DNA from: Calcarisporiella thermophila CBS 279.70
Lineage: Eukaryota; Calcarisporiellomycota
Direction of reading: 5' to 3'
DNA length: 64,000 nucleotides
Assembly: GCF_041956535.1 (NCBI RefSeq)
Contig: NW_027192203.1
Location: 617,406-681,405, forward strand
Below, in pieces: positions 56,004-64,000 of this stretch. The position numbers and the translations under genes were made by a program. Every line of letters begins with the position of its first letter. Position 1 is the first letter of the stretch. The notes beneath the pieces are model-generated. The model was not told where the DNA came from, made no database searches, and worked only from the letters and a program-made list of their open reading frames with translations.

Positions 56004-57152
56004 TGTAGCCGAGTTGATATTGGATCGTTTATTTTTTATTTTGTCAATCCATTACATACATTATATAAATCCTTAATGATATTTTTTATTATATATTTTT
56101 CCCTGATTAATCGCTCTTGTGGTGTTGTACTTTGGGGCTCTTTTTTATATTTTTCTTTTCTTTTGTACGTTGCTCTTCTCTATTTTCTCTTCCTTTTTTT
56201 TTTCTGTTCTTTGCATGTTCTTGTTTTCATTTATTTTTCTACAAAATTTTTCTCTACCGTTTTTCGTCTATTATCTTTTTTTTTTTTTTACTTCAACTAT
56301 TATTATCACTATTATTTTTATGTTTCTTTTTTTTTAATATTTTGATTGTGGAACGGATTAGAATTTTCTAATACTAAGCGAAATTGCCCAGTGAGTCGCG
56401 GTATATAGTATGTTGATTATCAAGACTTAAGGGTGGGCTTCAAGGCCTAAAATTAGTCAGGTGAGTGGATGGGCGCTCATCGACTCTTCTCTCTAAATTT
56501 CATACAAAATACAAAAATAGATTAATATATGTTGTTAGTATCACTATACAAAGTACTGAATGTAACATGACCAAACCTCGATAAAGTATCTCTCTTCGCC
56601 GTACCCCAAATATGACAGGAACACGCGGTGGCTTGAGCATACGCAATATTTCTCAGCGGTGACTTTTGGGCCAAAGAGATCGGACGGATTGCCCGAAGTG
56701 TTTCTTCCGTGCAGGATCGCCATTTATACAATTAATGACAATTGTATTATTTAATAAGACTATCTGCAGCTAAAGCCCTGACCTACTTATTGATTTTATA
56801 CTTTCTTCGCTTTTGGTTTCTACGCATTCGAACCCGATTTCCAAAAAAATTTGCCGCTGCGCCCCATCTTCTCGCTTCCTTGTGATTCAAAGGACGGCTC
56901 ACGTTCTTTTGGGGTCCAACTACAAGCATCACATACCTCTCTTTGCGCACCTTCCTTAGTAGATCAGGCAAAAGAGAAGCCGAAAACACCACTTTTTCTC
57001 TTTTTTTTTTGTTCTTTTTTCTTGCTTGAGTATATTTATTTCTTTCTTCTATCTCTGTTTTCTTTTTTTTTTCACTTTCCTGAGTTTCGCGTTCATTTCA
57101 CTTCTCTCCTCTTCAACTACCCCTTCTCTCTTTACGTACATATTATTGCGGA
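56004..57152. other. Low-complexity T-rich intergenic region
   Basis: The pyrimidine-rich part (56100-56345) yields long but meaningless Phe/Leu/Ser-rich frames. A possible small spliced minus-strand gene at 56449-56713 is listed separately. The final 150 bases are the T/C-rich promoter of SEY1. Confidence 0.45.
56449..56713 (-). CDS. Possible small spliced gene of unknown function
   Basis: An ATG at 56713 opens a 58-codon frame (MAILHGRNTSGNPSDLFGPK, VCSSHRVFLSYLGYGEERY). Near its end a GTATAG donor, a perfect ctaac branch point and a tttag acceptor allow a second short exon that adds about 11 residues and a stop. Codon usage is unremarkable and no homologue is recognised. It is reported only because the splice signals are good. 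Confidence 0.22.
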
Positions 57153-59716
57153 ATGAGTTCATCATCCCATTCAGTCGAGGATGCAGCAGTGGTGCCTGAT
57201 ATTTCCTCTGGCGCTCAGTCTATCGGCGAAGATAATCAATGGTTGATACAGCGCTCGGGCGATAAGGATGGATGGCCTCAGCTGCAAGTCATCGACGAAA
57301 ACCAGAAATTCTCGTAAGTCTAATAAAAGCTCGAGGAAATGCATAATTTTCTATTCAGCAGATGGGTTAATCTGTGCCCTTATTTCTCCATGGGGGTGAA
57401 AAGTGATCAACTCCAAGACTACATGCAGAAAAAATGGGAGCTGGATGACGTAGGATTTAATTACAATGTCGTAGCCGTGTTTGGGTCTCAGAGCACCGGG
57501 AAAAGTACATTATTGAATAAGCTGTTTGGTACCCGATTCGATGTCATGTCTGAACAGCGGCGGGCACAAACAACAAAAGGTGAAGTGTGATGCTACATGG
57601 GAAAAGCATTGGATTTGCCCTTAATTTTGACACATCCTATTTTATCTAGGCATCTGGGTCGGCCAGGGCAAAGGCATGCGAGTGCTCATCATGGATGTTG
57701 AAGGTACGGATGGCCGCGAGCGCGGTGAAAACCAAGATTTTGAGCGAAAAAGCGCTCTCTTTTCGATGGCAATTGCCGAAGTCCTCATTGTCAATCTCTG
57801 GGAGCATCAAGTTGGCCTGTATAATGGTGCCAACATGGGATTACTTAAAACGGTGTTTGAAGTTAATCTGCAGCTCTTCCACGCACAGAAGGGCAAGGAG
57901 AAGACCCTCCTGCTCTTCGTGATTCGGGATCATATTGGGACGACGCCACTAGGAAACTTGGCAAATACGCTCACTACGGATCTGGAGAACATTTGGGCGG
58001 GGCTCTCGAAGCCTGCTGGTCTCGAGGACTGCAAGATCCAAGACTATTTCGACTTGATGTTCACGACACTTCCTCATAAGATTCTTCAGCCCGAGGAGTT
58101 CGACAAGCAGGTGGAGCAGCTGCGGTATCGATTCGTCAATCCGAACGATAAGAGTTTTGTCTTCCAGCGCGCATACCACAAACGCGTTCCTGCAGACGGA
58201 TTCCACGTTTATGCACAGAATATCTGGGAGAAGATCATTTCGAACAAGGACCTCGATCTGCCCACGCAGCAAGAACTCCTTGCACAGTATCGATGCGATG
58301 AGATCTTGAATGCTGCTTTCGATGCTTTCCAGGAGAAGATCAAAGGATTCAAGCACCCGGTCGAGTCCGGACAGGTGGTGGAGGATCTTGGCAACCAAAT
58401 GAAAGAGATTCGGGAGGCCGCGCTGGCCCAGTTCGACAAGGATGCCTCTCGCTATCACGCCGAAGTTTACAAGCGCAAACGCCGCGAGATACTCAACAAG
58501 ATGAATGCCTCTCTGCACGTCTTCTTCTTGGCCCAACTCAAGAACGTGCAGCGCAAGGTAACGGAGCAATTCGTCGCTGAGCTGCGCGACAAGCTAAAGG
58601 CGGATACGGTCGATTTCCTGACCATCGTGAGCGAAGCTCGCAAAACTGCCGAGTCCTATTTCCTGAAGCAGGCGGAGGCAATGAAGTTGTCGGAGACGGA
58701 CTGGACCTTCGAGACGGAGCACTCGCAGCTTATGGCGGACTTGGAGGAGGTGGCGAGCAAGGCCCGTGTGGAGGAGATGCGAAAGCTCACGAAGCAGTTG
58801 GAGCAGACGATCGAGCGCAGCATCATCGACCCGCTCTCCGTGTTTATGAATGAGGCGGCCCCCGATATGTGGCACAAGGTTATTGGGCTTTACCGCGACG
58901 TGGTCGGCAAGGCCAAGTCCACCCTTGTGAAAAAGACCAAAAGCTTCAACTCTTCCGACGACGAGATCGAGGAATCCGCTGCAGCACTCGAGCAGCGTTC
59001 GTGGCAACTATTGCGCAAGAAGATCGACGAAGAGGTCGCTGACAACATGATGATGGTGAAGTTACGCAACCGCTTCGAGGAAAAATTCCGATATGACGAC
59101 AAGGGTTTGCCCCGGGTGTGGAAGCCGGAAGACGACATCGATGGCTTCTTCCAGAAGGCACGCGATAATGCCCTTGAGCTTATCCCACGCTATGCAAAGA
59201 TCGATTTGCCGGAGGAGGAGGAGGGAGGGGGAGGGCGAATTCAGGATTGCCTCCAACGAAGAGTTCGACTTTGAAGAGAGCTTGGTCGTCCTCACCGATG
59301 CTAAGCAGCGAGAGCTTGCGCAGCGCTTCCGCACTCAGTCGGACGCCTTCTATCTCGAGGCGAAGCGTAGTGTCGTCACGACTACTGCCAAGATTCCTTA
59401 CTGGCTGATGGTGCTTCTTGTGGTGCTTGGCTGGAACGAGTTCGTGACTATCATTACGTCTCCGATCTATCTCGTGCTCTTCTGCATGTTCAGCTTGTCT
59501 GCCTATGTGGTCTATATGCTGCAGCTAACAGGGCCGCTGGAAAGAGTGGTCCGGATGGTTGCGGGAGAAATCATGCAATTCGCGCAGCAACGGATGCAAG
59601 AGTCTCTTGCCGCCACACGGCAGCCGGTCCATGCCCAGCCTGTAGGAGCCCACGGCGAGTCGTCGGGGTCCTTCTACGAGATGAACGAGATGCGGTCGGG
59701 GAAAAAAGAGGATTGA
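57153..59716 (+). CDS. SEY1: Sey1/RHD3-family dynamin-like GTPase for ER fusion (one frameshift in the given sequence)
   Basis: Exons are 57153-57313, 57359-57579 and 57650-59716. The G1 motif is [20 protein letters not shown], switch II is [20 protein letters not shown], and the G4-like VIRDHIG follows. A long helical bundle precedes a C-terminal membrane hairpin ([33 protein letters not shown]). The frame breaks at about 59215-59237, in a purine tract with a run of five G. One base fewer there joins the two parts in frame and gives 815 residues, a normal Sey1 length. The first intron is short (45 or 48 nt) and ends in tandem cagcag acceptors. Sey1 fuses ER tubules into a network. Confidence 0.93.
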
Positions 59717-60026
59717 GACTTTAATACTTTCTAACACCATGACATATATTTTATATGTGCTTTTTCTTTTTATTAGTCTCTTTGGTATTTTTGGGCCATT
59801 TTGTTTTCATATTCTTTCCTTTTCTTTTCCTCTCCTCTTCATTCCTCCTCGCCTCCACTTTCCATTATCTTTTCCCTTTTTTTTTCTGACTTATATTGTG
59901 GGGAATATTAGAATGGCTGTTTTGTTTGCTTTTAATATTTTTTTGTGGCCTTTTATTCTTTTTTATTCATTTTGTGTGTTAGAGAAGTGAGAATAAACAA
60001 AACCAATATTCAACCTAGAGGCCTTG
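59717..60026. other. Convergent 3' flanks
   Basis: T-rich sequence between convergent SEY1 and CHL1. No gene is seen. Confidence 0.5.
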
Positions 60027-63000
60027 TCATCTGAGGCGTCTGAAGAAGGAGGTGACCTTTGGCCCCATTTCTCTAAACCGCGCGCATACCTCCAGATGAT
60101 GGCCGATCCAGTGGGGTAATTTGCGCTGTAGGCGGGCTTGTTGGAAGCGCCGATCAAGCAACACGATGGCTGCAAAGTCGTTTTTATGTCGGATGGCTCT
60201 GCCTATATCCGACCCGAAGAGGTCGTCAGGGTGTGCTGATGAAAGAATATTTCAAGCAAAAAGGAATAGATACCTATCGACTGGTTTAGTGCTCTCATAC
60301 ACAGATTCTCGTAATATTCACTCCCGCCTCCACCGCCGCCCTCTGCGGAGCCGCTGCGCATTGCATCGGCAAACCGCATTTTCTCTTGCAACTCCGGCGA
60401 CTTGAGGTTCGAAAACGGAAGCCCCACCATGATGACGCCGCGCCCTAGCCGGTCCGAAAAATTGATGCCCTCACTCATTTTCCCCCCCACGACGCAGAGC
60501 AACATTGCCCCGGTTTGGCCCGTGCCGGCGCCTGTCTGCTCTATGGCCAGGGAATAATCGCGGAGAAGGGTATCTGAGCTGTCACGCTGCTCCGTGAAGA
60601 GCTTTTTGCGCTTTTCGAGTCGCGCTCTCACGCCGGTTTCGGACCAGCGGGCAAGGACCAGAGAGAGATAGCTGTAGGAGGGGAAGAACACCACCACCCC
60701 GTCCGGGATCCACGCACATAAATTCACCAGGATCAACCCCAACTCGTCCATCAGTTTCGCGTTCCCTCTCCGCTCGAAGGAGAAATCCAACTCGTATCCT
60801 GTCGGTCCCTCCTCCGCCCGCACCACAAGAAGCTGCTCTCGGGGAACAATATGCCCGCATGTGAATCTTGCCACTCGCTCTTGTGGCAGGAAGGGGAACA
60901 GAAAGTTGATAAAATCGCTCATTGGCTCCATGGTGCCCCCCGCAAGAATCACACTCCTGGCCTCCTCGATAATCGGGCGGAATTCATTCGCCGGATTTAG
61001 GAGCAGGTACTTGTAGGAGTCGGAGCTCACCTGGACGCGTCCATCCTGGTTAGCGTGTGTGAGGGCCATTAAAAACGACTGCACGCGATTAAGTGCAGGA
61101 ATCGAGGTGAACTCCAAATCTATGCCAAAGCGCATTCAAATTACTGCTCGATGGCACGCTCTGAAGCATAAGCTAGTCTCTTCTTGATTACCTTGGATTT
61201 CTCCGTTATTCTCTTTCTTGATTTTCTCCATAAACCCGCTCAACTTAGAGGCAAGAGAAAATAGAAATATTCAGTATTTAGCCAGAATGAACACAAATCC
61301 ATCATGCAAAAGGACTCACCTTCCACGCAACCTTGCTCTCTCTTAAATACCGCTCGATTTTATACAAATTCATGTGGTCGATCCCAAGCTCGTGCACAAA
61401 CCCATTCGCTTCCCTCATTGCCCCCTCCTCTTTCTGCTTATTTTCTCTATCTTCGCCCTTAACCCGATGGTTCTCAAGCGCCCTTAACAATATTAGTATC
61501 TGTCGTATATATACCACGTTGCTCCCCTTTAATCTGCGCTGATATCTCTCCAAATAACACTCCAGCTGCTTTCGCGCCAACGTGATATCTCTTCTGTCGA
61601 GCTGCACTGAGTGAACTGAGCATATGGTGTCGATGAGATTGTGCGCTTCGTCGATGATAACAATGTGGTTGGAGAGCGAGATACCGAGGGATTCACGGGC
61701 GGATTTTTGGAGTAGGAGATTATAGGGAAGAGTGACAATCTATAGACAGTGAGTTGAAAACCTTATTGGAGCGATAGACTCGGGGAGGCGTAAAATTACC
61801 TGGCACTGGCGAATGCTCTTCCTCGTGCCATAGTATGGGCATGTATCAAGTCTACGACCGAGGTCAACCAGCTCCTCAATATCCCGCACACGAGCCTAGC
61901 TTTAAGTTATACAATGTGATTCCATCCACAAAAGGATAAATAAAATACACAAAGGCAGTTCTATTCACCAATACATGATCCCGATAGTCAAGCATTTTAC
62001 TTTTATCCTGAGTATGAAGATAGGGGCATCTATGCTCCGCTGCTGTTCCTATTCACAAATAAAACCCCCCATAATATTCAAGTTAAAACGCGTTTGCATC
62101 AATGTAGAACAGCAAGTCCATTACCCTTCTTCTGCATTTCAAGACACCGATCGTTCATGAGTGCTACACTCGCTAGCTTCCGCACCTTTTCATTGATGCA
62201 AAGCGCCTTGCGTGATCCTAGGGATACTGTTCGTACGCCGTCCTCGTTAACGTATCCCGTCTTATAAAGCTCGTGGATAAATTGGGTAAGCTGTGAATGG
62301 GTACGAGAGGTATAGTAGATCTAGATACAAAGAGAGTATAAGAATCTGCAAATAATACGAGGCAATAGCTCCAACGCCCCCACCTTCAATACGTCAGGTT
62401 CCTCATCCTGCTCCTCCTCTTTTATCCCTTCAAGACTATCGAGGCTCTTTCCCTCTTGGAATCTAATTTACAAGCAGGTTCGCAATCATCGATTTCAAAC
62501 TATGGAGGGCGCCAGTTTTACCTCTTCAAAAGTTCGCGCACTTGGGGGGAGTATACATCGTCGTTCAACGCAGTGCCCTGATCAGCCTTGATCGATTTTT
62601 CTTCGTCACTGTGATACTCTTCCACTACAAGCTCGTCATCATTCTCGACCTCGCAGTCCGATATGCCTTTCTAATCATGTCATAGAGTCCAGTCAATACG
62701 GCGAGAATAATATATTACTAATATAACTACCTGCTTTTTCTGTCGGTGGGCAATCTTGCTCCTCCTTTCCCTCTCCTCACGTTCTCGCACGCGTTTCAAT
62801 CTCTCCGCCATTTCCTTCTGTCGGTTGAGTATAAGTTCTTTGTACTCCTGCTTTCGTTTTTCAATGTCAAAGGCAAGCTCCCACTCGAGAACATCTACAC
62901 AGTATCACAATACAATAGGTACTTCAGTGCACGCAAGCCACATGGGCAAGGAGAATATACTACCGCTCGATTGTTTAGCGTCGTGTTCAATATTGCTTAA

Positions 63001-63316
63001 ATACGCCTGCTCTTCGCGCATTTCGTTGTCTTTCAACCACCTTAGCGCACCGCATATTAGGCTCAAGGATTTCCCCTGAAGAAAAGCCGTTGGGAATGTG
63101 GTTTAGGAATGCAGCTCTGCTTGATTTTTCATTGAATTGACCTACCGTTCCTGTGGGACTCTCGAAAATCCCCACCTGTCTTCTCTCCATGGCCGCATAG
63201 AGCTGCCGCATGAATTCGAGCTGGATAGTATAGGGCGTAAAGGGGAACTGAAATGCTTCATGGTCTTCGGGTACTGAGAGCGTAAAGGTGGTGGGCTCGA
63301 ACTCGGGCAATGTCAT
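60027..63316 (-). CDS. CHL1: Chl1/DDX11 iron-sulfur DNA helicase
   Basis: Twelve exons: 63316-63146, 63075-62964, 62894-62731, 62670-62522, 62462-62384, 62320-62125, 62048-61969, 61895-61800, 61739-61320, 61243-61192, 61119-60274 and 60202-60027, with every phase closing at 846 residues. Walker A is [18 protein letters not shown] across intron 1. Motif Ia is [13 protein letters not shown] and motif II is [14 protein letters not shown]. The four Fe-S Cys lie in [20 protein letters not shown] and RQCQ. Helicase domain 2 has [39 protein letters not shown] and [17 protein letters not shown]. It is an XPD-like 5'-3' helicase acting in sister-chromatid cohesion. The starts of CHL1 and SMD2 are 189 bp apart. 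Confidence 0.96.
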
Positions 63317-63504
63317 CCTTTTTTCGACACGTCTAATTCAGAAATACAAAGCAGTAAAAAAAAAAATACGCGAAAATTATATTAAAGATGTGTGACCGTC
63401 GGAAATCTAAGCCACTTAAACAGAAGAGTATTTTTGTCGAGTATGGTTTTTATTGATCGTTCATAAAAAAAACATCAGGCCGATCTTGACCGATAGGATA
63501 TAAA
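63317..63504. promoter_or_regulatory. Shared divergent promoter, CHL1 and SMD2
   Basis: A 188-bp interval with A-rich runs lies between two divergent ATGs. No TATA consensus is seen. Confidence 0.5.
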
Positions 63505-64000
63505 ATGGTAGAAGAAGAACAGCGACAGGAAGAAAACGAATTCAACACTGGACCGCTTTCCGTTCTCCAGCAATCAGTCAAAAATCACACTCAGGTTTTG
63601 ATCAACTGCCGAAACAACCGGAAGTTGCTTGCAAGAGTGAAGGCGTTTGATCGGCACTGCAATATGGTACTGGAAAATGTCAAGGAGGTAAGCATTGAAA
63701 TTTTTTGGGAACGCTTGACAATTCTCTTTGTGGCATTGTCGGGATTTTCTGCTCCGATCAGAATTGGAAATCCATAATCTAACGGAATCTGCTCCATCCA
63801 TCATTCATATGCTTTAGATGTGGACGGAAATCCCACGCAACGCGCAAGGAAAGAAAGGAAAGCCAGTAAACAAGGACAGGTTCATCAGCAAGATGTTTTT
63901 GCGAGGCGATAGTGTAATTCTAGGTAAGTTGGCCCCCCTTATTTTGAATGGATATCTTGTAAGGAGAGCGTGACTGATGGTATGCATGGTGTTTATTTCT
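63505..64000 (+). CDS. SMD2: Small nuclear ribonucleoprotein Sm D2 (truncated by the window end)
   Basis: Exons 63505-63687 and 63818-63923 are present; the second ends at a GTAAGT donor, and the last exon lies beyond the window. The protein begins [20 protein letters not shown], then [20 protein letters not shown] and [17 protein letters not shown] (Sm1 motif), followed by [20 protein letters not shown] and [13 protein letters not shown] (Sm2 motif), all typical of SmD2. It forms part of the heptameric Sm ring on U1, U2, U4 and U5 snRNAs. Confidence 0.95.

Noticed and set aside
56076-56371. Overlapping Phe/Leu-rich frames suggesting small membrane proteins
   Set aside because: They come from a T-rich low-complexity tract readable in all three frames.

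Overview
The window is nuclear DNA of a fungus. Most genes are interrupted by short introns (about 45-100 nt) with GTAAGT-like donors, CTAAC/CTAAT-like branch points and YAG acceptors. The gene set includes Skt5/Chs4, Sey1, Kar9, Hfi1/Ada1, a Cdc24-type protein, a delta-9 desaturase with C-terminal cytochrome b5, and an Msy-type EF-hand mechanosensitive channel. An NME6-type kinase, a PSMD9/Nas2 gene with full PDZ, a PPIL2-type cyclophilin and a fused siroheme synthase fit an early-diverging or basidiomycete-like fungus, but the species cannot be named from the sequence. I see no bacterial-style operon, CRISPR array, rRNA, tRNA or intact transposon.

Layout. 1-13 kb: LOG-family hydrolase (+), 7TM receptor-like protein (-), tandem CCCH zinc-finger protein (-), NME6-like NDP kinase (-), Swd2/WDR82 (+), fused precorrin-2 dehydrogenase/uroporphyrinogen-III methyltransferase (+), BTB protein (-). 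13.9-22.5 kb: possible Whi5/Nrm1-like repressor (+), TMEM14 protein (+), Skt5-like Sel1 protein with a CaaX tail (-), Hfi1/Ada1 (-), ribose-5-phosphate isomerase (+). 22.9-28.7 kb: two neighbouring minus-strand genes of a polarity/signalling type, a Cdc24-like protein that lacks the catalytic DH domain and an SH3-RA-RA adaptor. 28.7-31.3 kb is gene-poor and AT-rich with a possible gene relic, followed by an intronless 753-residue protein of unknown function. 34-43.3 kb: Ole1, PPIL2-type cyclophilin, FIT2/Scs3-like protein, Msy-type channel. 44-50.7 kb: small secreted Cys-rich protein, a second cryptic Cys-rich ORF, secreted sphingomyelinase-like phosphodiesterase, Nas2, ZIP transporter, Vma6. 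51-64 kb: membrane-anchored aldehyde dehydrogenase, Kar9/GAS2 protein, Sey1, Chl1 helicase and SmD2 (cut by the window end).

Most of the content is housekeeping, and I see no evidence of a new multi-gene system. The best leads are the DH-less Cdc24-like protein and its SH3-RA-RA neighbour, the secreted Cys-rich pair, a 12-nt micro-exon, and two +1 frameshifts (Cdc24-like and Sey1) in G/C-rich tracts that look like homopolymer errors. Exon limits were placed by hand from splice motifs, reading phase and remembered family sequences. In most multi-exon genes every phase closes, which supports the models.
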